This document shows, piece by piece, positions 41,208 through 47,825 of a stretch of 57,715 bases of DNA; within the stretch, counting starts at the first letter, position 1; each line of letters opens with the position of its first letter. The DNA lies in contig JAFIHF010000064.1 of NCBI GenBank assembly GCA_017848855.1, forward strand, positions 1 to 57,715, in the 5' to 3' direction. The translations under genes and the position numbers were made by a program. The notes below the pieces were generated by a model. The model did no database searches. It was not told the DNA's origin and worked only from the letters and a program-made list of their open reading frames with translations. This stretch comes from Rhodanobacter denitrificans (GTDB taxonomy: Bacteria; Pseudomonadota; Gammaproteobacteria; Xanthomonadales; Rhodanobacteraceae).

Positions 41208-41278
41208 GTTACCGCAATTCTGACGGTAGCTTCGACGGTAACCGGCACCCCGTCCGGTAACTAGCCGTGGAGTTACCG
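41208..41278. promoter_or_regulatory. Integrase arm-type site cluster, left end
   Basis: Four exact copies of CGGTAAC (or its complement GTTACCG) at 41208-41214, 41236-41242, 41255-41261 and 41272-41278, plus a degenerate CGGTAGC at 41224-41230. The last copy sits between the GGAG ribosome-binding site and the integrase ATG, so bound integrase could limit its own expression. Function is inferred from repetition at both element ends. Confidence 0.65.
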
Positions 41279-41280
41279 TC

Positions 41281-42507
41281 ATGCTCACCCCGTCCGCCGT
41301 GGCGAATGCCAAGCCCCAAGCCAAGCCGTACAAGTTGGCCGATGAGCGCGGCATGTACCTGCTGGTGAAACCGGACGGCGCCCGCTGGTGGCGCTTCGAT
41401 TACCGCAGGCCAGGCACCGGCAAGCGCAACACGCTGAGCCTGGGCACCTACCCGGATGTTTCCCTGCGCAAGGCACGCGAGGATCGCGACGATGCGCGCA
41501 AGCTGCTGGCGGACGGTATCGACCCCGGCGCCCAGCGGCAGGAAGTGAAGGCCGCGAAGGCGGCAGCGGTGGAGGCGGCGGGCGACACCTTCGAGGCGGT
41601 AGCGCGGGCATGGCTGGCACGGCAAGACTGCGCGGATATCACCCTGCGCAAGTCGCGGTGGATTCTGGAAACCTTCCTGTTCCCCGAGATCGGCGCCTTG
41701 CCGCTGGCCCAAGTCACCCCGCGCGCGCTGCTGGACGCGCTGCGCAAGGTCGAGGAAACCGGCAAGCTGGAAACCGCCAAGCGTGCCAAGATCAAGGCGG
41801 GGCAGGTGTTCCGCTGGGCGATCCTGGAAGGCAAGGCCGAGATCGACCCCACCGCCAGCCTGCGCGGCGCCTTGAAGCCACCGAAGAACAAACATCACGC
41901 TGCCATCACCGACCCCGCGCGAATGGGCGAGCTGTTGCGCGCCATCGACGGCTTTACCGGGCAATTTGTGACCCTGTGCGCGTTGAAGCTGGCGCCGCTG
42001 GTATTCGTGCGCCCCGGCGAACTGCGCATGGCCGAGTGGGCTGAGTTCGACCTGGACGCCGCCGTCTGGCGCATCCCCGCCCAGCGCATGAAGATGAAGG
42101 CCGCACACATCGTGCCCCTGTCTGCGCAGGCGGTGGCGATCCTGCGCGACCTGCAACCGCTCACCGGCGAAGGCCGCTATGTGTTCCCCGGCCTGCGCAC
42201 TGTCAATCGCCCCATGTCCGAAAACACCGTGAACGCGGCGCTGCGGCGACTGGGCTATGGCGGCGACGAGATGACCGGGCACGGCTTCCGCAGCATGGCC
42301 GCCAGCCGCTTGAACGAGATGGGGTGGAACGCCGACGCCATCGAGCGCCAACTTGCCCACGCAGAAAGCAACAAGGTGCGCGAGGCGTACACGCACGCCG
42401 CGCAGTACCTGGACGAGCGCACGCGCATGATGCAGGCATGGGCCGACTATCTGGACGGCCTGCGAGCCGGCGGGGCGGTCGTGCCGTTCAAGCGCAAGGC
42501 GGGGTGA
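41281..42507 (+). CDS. int: P4-type tyrosine integrase
   Basis: 408 aa. N-terminal DUF4102 arm-binding domain (about 1-95, with LSLGTYPDVSLRKARE), core-binding SAM-like domain (about 100-195) and tyrosine recombinase domain (about 205-400). Catalytic residues: Arg in VRPGELRMAEW, H-x-x-R in GHGFRSMA, and the tyrosine in the REAYTHAAQYLDERTRMMQ region. This class recombines at tRNA 3' ends, matching its place beside tRNA-Leu. Base composition is close to the host, so transfer is old or from a similar host. Confidence 0.93.
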   Translation: MLTPSAVANAKPQAKPYKLADERGMYLLVKPDGARWWRFDYRRPGTGKRNTLSLGTYPDVSLRKAREDRDDARKLLADGIDPGAQRQEVKAAKAAAVEAAGDTFEAVARAWLARQDCADITLRKSRWILETFLFPEIGALPLAQVTPRALLDALRKVEETGKLETAKRAKIKAGQVFRWAILEGKAEIDPTASLRGALKPPKNKHHAAITDPARMGELLRAIDGFTGQFVTLCALKLAPLVFVRPGELRMAEWAEFDLDAAVWRIPAQRMKMKAAHIVPLSAQAVAILRDLQPLTGEGRYVFPGLRTVNRPMSENTVNAALRRLGYGGDEMTGHGFRSMAASRLNEMGWNADAIERQLAHAESNKVREAYTHAAQYLDERTRMMQAWADYLDGLRAGGAVVPFKRKAG

Positions 42508-42511
42508 GTCG

Positions 42512-43099
42512 ATGGGAGCCGATGCGCTGGAAGACGTGGACGCCGGAGCCTTGGACGCGTTGGAGGCAGGCATTGCCGAAGCTGACCGCCGAGAGCGCGG
42601 GCCATTCGACGGATTGCTTGGAAGCCTTCCGGATGGTGCGCCGCAAGCCTTGAGCTACGTGCTTTCCTACCTGCGGGATTTCTTGCTGGGCAAGTATCCG
42701 GAGGCTGAGGCGCGCCGGTTACTGGAAGTGTTCGAGCCGTGCCCCGGCTTCCGTGCGATGCCCATCGTTCCCGACGATGTGGAACTGGCCTTGTCCTTGT
42801 TGAACGGCATTCGCAGCGCCATGCGATGCGTTGACGATCCAGCGCACCCAAGGCACCCCGACCACTTCACCATGCTGATTTTTGGCAAGACGGGCGTGCG
42901 AGACAAGAAGCGGCAGGCGGGCACGCGCAAGGAACGCAGGCCCGAAGTGACGCGCTGGATTGATGCGCAGTTGCGGCACGACCCGCACGCAAAAAGCCCT
43001 GACCTATGGGGGCGTGCCCCGGAGTGGATTACCGAACAGGTAGGCCGTGACCGGTTCGCAAAGCGAGTCACTGCCTGCCGGAAAAACGGTCGCAAGTAA
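42512..43099 (+). CDS. Element-encoded protein of unknown function
   Basis: 195 aa, starting 4 bases after the integrase stop and so probably cotranscribed. The N-terminal half is acidic and helical (LEDVDAGALDALEAGIAEADRR type), and the C-terminal half is basic (KTGVRDKKRQAGTRKERRP, ending RKNGRK). I recognise no domain. It occupies the position between integrase and replication operon where such islands often carry variable or regulatory genes. Confidence 0.7.
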   Translation: MGADALEDVDAGALDALEAGIAEADRRERGPFDGLLGSLPDGAPQALSYVLSYLRDFLLGKYPEAEARRLLEVFEPCPGFRAMPIVPDDVELALSLLNGIRSAMRCVDDPAHPRHPDHFTMLIFGKTGVRDKKRQAGTRKERRPEVTRWIDAQLRHDPHAKSPDLWGRAPEWITEQVGRDRFAKRVTACRKNGRK

Positions 43100-43171
43100 G
43101 TAGCGGCGCAACCGTCGCCCAGCATCCCCAGCAAGCCCGCAGTCGTCGTGGGCGTCACTGAGGATGCCGCA

Positions 43172-43411
43172 ATGCCGAAGAACCCCCTTGCTCCCCAAGA
43201 CGTCGCCAAGCTGGAACCGGGCGACCTGATCGACGAGCGCGAAGTGGCCGCCCGCCTTGGCGTGGCTGTCCGCACCCTGCGTAACTGGCGCGCGCTGCGC
43301 AAAGGCCCGCGCTATCGCAAGATCGGTGCGCGGCTGGTGCGCTACCACGTCGCCGACCTTGATGCCTTCCAACACGTCATGGCCGGCGAGGCTGGCGAGG
43401 TGGAGGCATGA
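43172..43411 (+). CDS. AlpA/excisionase-like helix-turn-helix protein
   Basis: 79 aa with an HTH_17/MerR-type winged helix: LIDEREVAARLGVAVRTLRNWRALRKGPRYRKIGARLVRYHVADL (about 21-65). Such proteins serve as excisionases or as activators of integrase in satellites. ATG 43172 has an AGGA site; a GTG at 43148 would add eight residues. First gene of a coupled operon; its stop overlaps the next ATG. Confidence 0.82.
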   Translation: MPKNPLAPQDVAKLEPGDLIDEREVAARLGVAVRTLRNWRALRKGPRYRKIGARLVRYHVADLDAFQHVMAGEAGEVEA

Positions 43412-43842
43412 ACGCCGCCATGTTGCTGGCCCGGCTGGAAGGCGTGCGGCAATCCGGGAAGGGCTGGCGTGCGAACTGCCCGAATGGGCACGCGAAGACG
43501 CGCGGCTCGCTGTCCATCGCCGAAGCAGACGATGGGCGCATCCTGCTGTCCTGTTTCGCCTGTCACGACACCCCGGCGATTCTGGGCACGCTGGGCCTTG
43601 AGCTGGCCGACCTTTTCCCCGAGCGCATCCGCGATCCGTCGCCGGAGGCGCGCCAGCGTGCACGCGATGCGTTCAAGCGCAACGGCTGGGCTGCTGCGCT
43701 GGGCGTGCTGGGGCGCGAGGCTGGCGTAGTGCTGTTGGCTGCACGCGACATGCTCGCCGGCAAGGTGCTGTCTGCCGATGACGTGGAGCGGCTGGCGCTG
43801 GCAGAGGATCGCATCGCACGGGCGCGGGAGGTGCTGCAATGA
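43408..43842 (+). CDS. Primase-type zinc-finger protein
   Basis: 144 aa. The N-terminal zinc-binding module (about 19-55) reads ANCPNGHAKTRGSLSI then ILLSCFACHD, like the zinc ribbon of phage and plasmid DNA primases. A helical tail follows and no Toprim catalytic domain is present. It likely works with the next gene, the two together resembling a split primase/helicase. ATG and stop overlap both neighbours by 4 bases. Confidence 0.75.
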   Translation: MNAAMLLARLEGVRQSGKGWRANCPNGHAKTRGSLSIAEADDGRILLSCFACHDTPAILGTLGLELADLFPERIRDPSPEARQRARDAFKRNGWAAALGVLGREAGVVLLAARDMLAGKVLSADDVERLALAEDRIARAREVLQ

Positions 43843-45461
43843 CGCATGCAGCCGAATCCTTGCCGGCATCTGTCCGTTCGCTGGAGGATCGCGCCGAGCG
43901 TGAGCTTGCCATGCTGGATCGCGTGCGCCCGTCTGGGAGCGTGGTCGCGCAAACCCCGAAGGATGATGCACCCGACTGTATCGAAGTCGCCATGCAAAGC
44001 CTGGACAGCGACCCCGGCGCGCTGTTCGTGCGCGAAGTGCTGGAGGCCTTAACGAAGGTGCGGCAAGCCGACCCGGCGCGCTACCAGCGCGTGCGGGCAG
44101 CGGCGAAGGCGGCGAAAGTCAGTGTGGGCGAGCTGGACAAGCTCACCACACCGCAGGATGACGCCGGCACCGTCGAGCTGTTCCCAGACGTGGAGCCGTG
44201 GCCGCACCCCGTGAGCGGCGCGGCGATGCTCGCGGACGTGTACCGCATCATCGCCCAGCACGTCATTGCCGATCCGCCCACGATCTGCGCGGCGGCCTTG
44301 TGGGTGGCGCACACCTACTGCATGGACGCGCTCACCGTGTCGCCGCTAGCTCATATCAGCGCGCCGGAAATGCGCTGCGGCAAGACCGTGCTGCTCACGG
44401 CGATGATGCGGCTGGTCTATCGCCCGCTGTCGGTGGCGAGTATCTCTCCGGCGGCGATCTTCCGCACCGTGGAGAAGTGGGCGCCGACGCTGGGCATCGA
44501 CGAGGTGGACGCCTTCCTGAAAGACAACGAGGAAGCGCGAGGGCTTATCAATTCCGGCCTGTACCGCGAGACTGCCGTGGTCATCCGCTGCACGGGCGAC
44601 GACAACACGCCCACGCAATTCAGTACCTGGGCGCCCAAGATTCTGTGCGGCATCGGCAAGCTGGCCGGCACCATCGAGGATCGTTCCATCCCGCTGCGCA
44701 TGCGGCGCAAGGCGGCGGGCGAAGTGGCCGCGAGCATCCGGCGATCCAATCCGAAGCCTTGGGCCGACCTGCGGGCGCAGTTGACCCGCTGGACGGATGA
44801 CCACCGGCATGCGGTGGGTATGGCACGCCCGACGCCGGCGGCAGGGCTGGGCGACCGTGCGCAAGACTGCTGGGAGCCGTTGCTTGCCATTGCCGACGAG
44901 GCGGGCGGCGAGTGGCCGCGACGGGCGCGCGCGGCGGCGCTGGCGCTTCATGGCGTGGAGGAGGAAACCCCGAGCATCGGCGTGGAGCTGCTGCGCGATG
45001 TGGAGGCCGCATTCAAGGAACGAGGCACCAGTCGGCTTGCCAGTCGCACGCTGCTGGAAATCCTGACTGGCGACGATGAGGCGCCCTGGGCGACATGGAA
45101 CCGGGGCAAGCCGCTGTCGGTGCGCCAGCTCGCCGCGAGGCTTTCGGAGTTCGGCATCACGCCCAAGACGACCCGACTCCCGAACGGCGACCGGCTCAAG
45201 GGCTACGCACTCGCCGACTTCGCCGATGCCTTCACCCGCTACCTTTCCGCCGATGGGGGCAATTCATCCGTGACACCGGGACAACCGCATAACAGCGCGG
45301 TTTGCGAGGCATCGGAAAGCGTGACACCCGCCACCACGTCACGGATCGTCAAAGCCCCGAAACCCGCATGGGATAAGGCTTGTCACGACGTCACGGATAA
45401 AAACACCCTTTCGGAGAAAAAGGAAACGGACGGCAAGGGCAGGGAGACATTCGACCTATGA
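43839..45461 (+). CDS. DUF3631 helicase-like ATPase
   Basis: 540 aa. A DUF3631-type ATPase core (about 110-400) has a P-loop-like RCGKTVLL (in APEMRCGKTVLLTAMM) and Walker B GIDEVDAF, then an Arg-rich sensor around EDRSIPLRMRRK. DUF3631 proteins are found in replication modules of prophages and islands and act as helicase/primase partners. Residues 1-105 may contact the upstream zinc-finger protein. The C-terminal tail (after about 470) is polar and low in structure. Confidence 0.85.
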   Translation: MTHAAESLPASVRSLEDRAERELAMLDRVRPSGSVVAQTPKDDAPDCIEVAMQSLDSDPGALFVREVLEALTKVRQADPARYQRVRAAAKAAKVSVGELDKLTTPQDDAGTVELFPDVEPWPHPVSGAAMLADVYRIIAQHVIADPPTICAAALWVAHTYCMDALTVSPLAHISAPEMRCGKTVLLTAMMRLVYRPLSVASISPAAIFRTVEKWAPTLGIDEVDAFLKDNEEARGLINSGLYRETAVVIRCTGDDNTPTQFSTWAPKILCGIGKLAGTIEDRSIPLRMRRKAAGEVAASIRRSNPKPWADLRAQLTRWTDDHRHAVGMARPTPAAGLGDRAQDCWEPLLAIADEAGGEWPRRARAAALALHGVEEETPSIGVELLRDVEAAFKERGTSRLASRTLLEILTGDDEAPWATWNRGKPLSVRQLAARLSEFGITPKTTRLPNGDRLKGYALADFADAFTRYLSADGGNSSVTPGQPHNSAVCEASESVTPATTSRIVKAPKPAWDKACHDVTDKNTLSEKKETDGKGRETFDL

Positions 45462-46126
45462 ACGCTGCCCCGTTGATCCGCGAATTGCGGCAAGCCGGCA
45501 TACAAATCACGGTCACCGGCGACCGGCTCCACATCGAGGCGCCGACCGGCGCCATCACCCCGGAACTGCGCCAGCGCATCGCCGAGAACAAGGTGGAGCT
45601 ACTGGCCGAACTGCGCCAGCCAGTCACCACCACTGACACTCGCGCCGACCTGCTGGCGCTGGCCGGCCGCCTGGCCGTGGATCGCGCCCACGTTCACCGG
45701 CTGGACGATGACGGCGTGGCCCTGCTGGCAGCCATCGGCGAGGGCGGTATGCGTTCCTTCCTGCTGGCTGCCGACGATGCCGCGACCCGGCAGGCGGGCA
45801 AGGTTCCGCTGGACAACACCGCGGCGATCTACTGCGTGCACTGCGGCCCGGTATTCGTCCATCCGGGCATTGCCGATGTGCTGCCTGTAGTGGCTGGCTG
45901 GCCACGTGCTGCGGGCTGCCCGTGGTGTTCGATCCGCAAGGCCGGCGGCTACGTGCCGCGGCCACGCATTACTTGCGAGTCCTGCACCAGATTCAAGCCC
46001 GACACGATCAACCCAGCGGCAGGCGTGGGCACCTGCGCCAGCGGCCACAGCACGCATTACCCGATGCAGCGTCACGGCTGCGGCGACCACCGGCCCGTCA
46101 CCCCCGAAGGCACCAGCCATGATTGA
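45458..46126 (+). CDS. TubC_N-domain zinc-ribbon protein
   Basis: 222 aa. The first 50 residues (PLIRELRQAGIQITVTGDRLHIEAP...) match the TubC N-terminal docking fold also common in island replication genes. The C-terminal half is cysteine-rich: CVHCG, CPWC, CESCTRF, CASGH and CGDH, probably binding zinc. The role is unknown; the docking domain suggests it binds the DUF3631 protein or DNA. Start overlaps the upstream stop (ATGA). Confidence 0.72.
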   Translation: MNAAPLIRELRQAGIQITVTGDRLHIEAPTGAITPELRQRIAENKVELLAELRQPVTTTDTRADLLALAGRLAVDRAHVHRLDDDGVALLAAIGEGGMRSFLLAADDAATRQAGKVPLDNTAAIYCVHCGPVFVHPGIADVLPVVAGWPRAAGCPWCSIRKAGGYVPRPRITCESCTRFKPDTINPAAGVGTCASGHSTHYPMQRHGCGDHRPVTPEGTSHD

Positions 46127-46208
46127 TGCACTGTTGACCGGGCGGCTGCCGCCACACCCGAAGCCCCGCACCGTAAAGAACGGCGGGAAACAAGAAGTCG
46201 CAAAGTGA
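46119..46208 (+). pseudogene. Short SSB-like remnant at the element's right end
   Basis: 29-aa frame overlapping the previous gene by 8 bases. The sequence MIDALLTGRLPPHPKPRTVK resembles the start of small single-strand DNA-binding-like proteins that end similar replication operons, but it stops after EVAK. It may be a truncated gene or a genuine tiny protein. The family match is from memory and unverified. Confidence 0.4.
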
Positions 46209-46361
46209 GACAAAGTACGACGCGTAGCAAAATGCTGCCGTCTGCTGGGTCAGTAGCCGGGGAGAGTTGCAACACGGAAAGCCGGGGCACGGCAGACCTT
46301 GGGCGGGATACCTGCCCACCTGAGAACAGGGCGTAGCAGGCGGGGTGTCGCGCGCTGCTGG

Positions 46362-46380
46362 CGGTAACTTTGGCGGTAAC
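46362..46380. promoter_or_regulatory. Integrase arm-type sites, right end
   Basis: Two copies of CGGTAACTTT-like sequence, at 46362-46368 and 46374-46380, spaced 12 bases start to start. They match the CGGTAAC cluster at the left end of the element. Confidence 0.65.
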
Positions 46381-46420
46381 TTTCAATTTGAACTCCAGAA
46401 AGCCGCGCCGTTGTCAGCTT

Positions 46421-46441
46421 TTCGATGCCCCTCTTGCACCA
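46421..46441 (+). repeat. attR-like repeat of tRNA-Leu 3' end
   Basis: TTCGATGCCCCTCTTGCACCA aligns with the tRNA-Leu end at 41075-41097, apart from a two-base swap and a two-base gap. It marks the probable right boundary of the element. Confidence 0.65.
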
Positions 46442-46474
46442 ATCGAAAATTTCCGGATAGCCGGAAATTTCAGG

Positions 46475-46498
46475 AAAACCCGTCACTTGGCGGGTTTT
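46475..46498 (+). terminator. Terminator right of attR (displaced tRNA-Leu terminator)
   Basis: AAAACCCG (46475-46482) pairs with CGGGTTTT (46491-46498), followed by further T. Before integration it would have followed the tRNA. Confidence 0.7.
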
Positions 46499-46703
46499 TC
46501 TTTGTGCGACATGTCAGTAAAACTCACGGCATGTCCGGTCGCTCGACCGTGCGAACGCGCGGTCATGGGTTGGCGGACACGACGCGTAGGCATCGGCCGA
46601 CAGAGTGCACGGGGCGGGCATGGCAGAGTGCATGGAATCGATGGCGCGGCTTCGGTGCGCCATCGCCTGCCGCAACCCGGTTCGCGCACAGGAATACGCC
46701 AGC

Positions 46704-46958
46704 ATGATGTCCGTTTCGCTCACTCCGGCTGCCGATCTCTGGAACATCCGCCGCAACGGCATCACCCTGTTTCACGGGTTGACGCTGGGCGCGGCGATCA
46801 AGCTGGCGCGCGAAGTCGCGCGCGACGAGCACCTGCGCAGCGGTCGCGATACCTGCGTGGAGATGCATGGCCTCGGCGAACCGATCCTGCTGGCGCTGCA
46901 TGCCAGCCGGCCGCAGGATGCGATGGCTGTCGCAGCCTGCGATTCCGTGGCGGCTTGA
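46704..46958 (+). CDS. Small protein of unknown function
   Basis: 84 aa with the sequence pattern of a small folded protein (DLWNIRRNGITLFHGLTLGAAIKLAREVARDEHLRSG). ATG 46704 has AGGA ten bases upstream; an earlier in-frame ATG at 46620 would add 28 residues. No family recognised. 140 bases upstream of the response regulator and on the same strand, so a functional link is possible but unproven. Confidence 0.55.
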   Translation: MMSVSLTPAADLWNIRRNGITLFHGLTLGAAIKLAREVARDEHLRSGRDTCVEMHGLGEPILLALHASRPQDAMAVAACDSVAA

Positions 46959-47098
46959 TCGCGCATCGGCACCCGCGTTTTGCTTGCATACTCCGGCAAA
47001 GCCGCCTAGTTTTCGGAGGCGGAGAGATCGCCACGCGTGCATGCGTTCGATCTCGCGATACAGCGGCAACCAGGAGTACCCATCATGGAGGGCAGGGC

Positions 47099-47752
47099 AT
47101 GATCCAGATCGTTTTGATCGACGACCACGAACTCGTGCGCACGGGTTTCCGGATGATCCTGCAGCAGCAGCCGGACATGAGCATCTGCGGCGAGGCGGCG
47201 AGCGCGGAGGAGGGCCTGCGCCTGATCCGCAGCCTCAAGCCCGAGATCGCCCTGGTGGACGTGCACATGCCGGGCATGAGCGGGATCGAACTCACCGAAC
47301 GGGTGAGCCGGGCCGAGCTGGCCACGCGCATCGTGGTGGTCACCGTGGTCGACGACGGCCGTTTCCCCAAGCGGCTGCTTGATGCCGGCGCCTCGGGTTA
47401 CCTGACCAAGGGCTGCAGCGCCGACGAGCTGGTGACGGCGGTGCGCCAGGTGGCCGGTGGCCGGCGTTACCTGGCGCCGGCGGTGGCGCAGCAGCTGGCG
47501 CTGGCCACGCTGGACGGCAGCAGCTCGCCGTTCGATGCGCTGTCCAGCCGCGAGCTGGAGGTGGCGATGATGCTGGTGCGCGGCAAGCCGCTGACGATGA
47601 TCGGCGAGCAGCTCAATCTCAGTCCCAAGACGGTGTCGACCTACAAGCAGCGGCTGATGGAGAAGCTGCGCGTGGAACACGTGCTGGGGCTGGCCCACCT
47701 GATGACGGCGCACGGCTTGATCGATGCGCCGAACCACCAGGTGGGTGCCTGA
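47099..47752 (+). CDS. GacA/UvrY-type LuxR-family response regulator
   Basis: 217 aa. N-terminal receiver domain (about 1-120) with phospho-acceptor Asp54 in LVDVHMPGM, and LuxR-type helix-turn-helix (about 145-210) including LSSRELEVAMMLVRGKPLTMIGEQLNLSPKTVSTYKQRL. Closest in style to GacA/UvrY, which controls small RNAs of the Csr/Rsm system. The sensor kinase is not adjacent. A GGAGGG site lies about eight bases before the ATG. Confidence 0.9.
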   Translation: MIQIVLIDDHELVRTGFRMILQQQPDMSICGEAASAEEGLRLIRSLKPEIALVDVHMPGMSGIELTERVSRAELATRIVVVTVVDDGRFPKRLLDAGASGYLTKGCSADELVTAVRQVAGGRRYLAPAVAQQLALATLDGSSSPFDALSSRELEVAMMLVRGKPLTMIGEQLNLSPKTVSTYKQRLMEKLRVEHVLGLAHLMTAHGLIDAPNHQVGA

Positions 47753-47773
47753 AGTCGTTCGACTGTCACGCGA

Positions 47774-47809
47774 CACGAAAAAGCCGGCCCATGGGCCGGC
47801 TTTTTCGTG
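47774..47809. terminator. Bidirectional terminator between response regulator and rne
   Basis: Perfect 17-bp stem (47774-47790 with 47793-47809), GC-rich core with A- and T-tracts on both sides, between convergent genes. Confidence 0.92.
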
Positions 47810-47825
47810 GGCGACGACGCGGCGC

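Larger units (their letters stand above)
41098..46441 (+). mobile_element. Integrated satellite-like element in tRNA-Leu
   Basis: About 5.3 kb carrying a P4-type integrase next to the tRNA, a hypothetical gene, an AlpA-like HTH gene, a primase-type zinc-finger gene, a DUF3631 helicase-like gene, a TubC_N/zinc-ribbon gene and a short SSB-like remnant. All are on the plus strand. Imperfect att repeats bound it, and both ends carry CGGTAAC repeats that look like integrase arm sites. There are no capsid, tail, terminase, conjugation or transposase genes. It is best described as a phage-satellite-like or autonomous-replication island; the class is inference. Confidence 0.82.
46209..46703. other. 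Non-coding right flank of the element
   Basis: Holds the right arm sites, the attR-like sequence, a hairpin AAATTTCCGG-ATAG-CCGGAAATTT (46447-46470) and the displaced tRNA terminator. No supportable gene. 46502-46703 shows nothing I recognise. Confidence 0.7.

Noticed and set aside
41098-46441. Full prophage or conjugative element
   Set aside because: No capsid, tail, terminase, lysis, relaxase or type IV secretion genes; only integration and replication-type functions.
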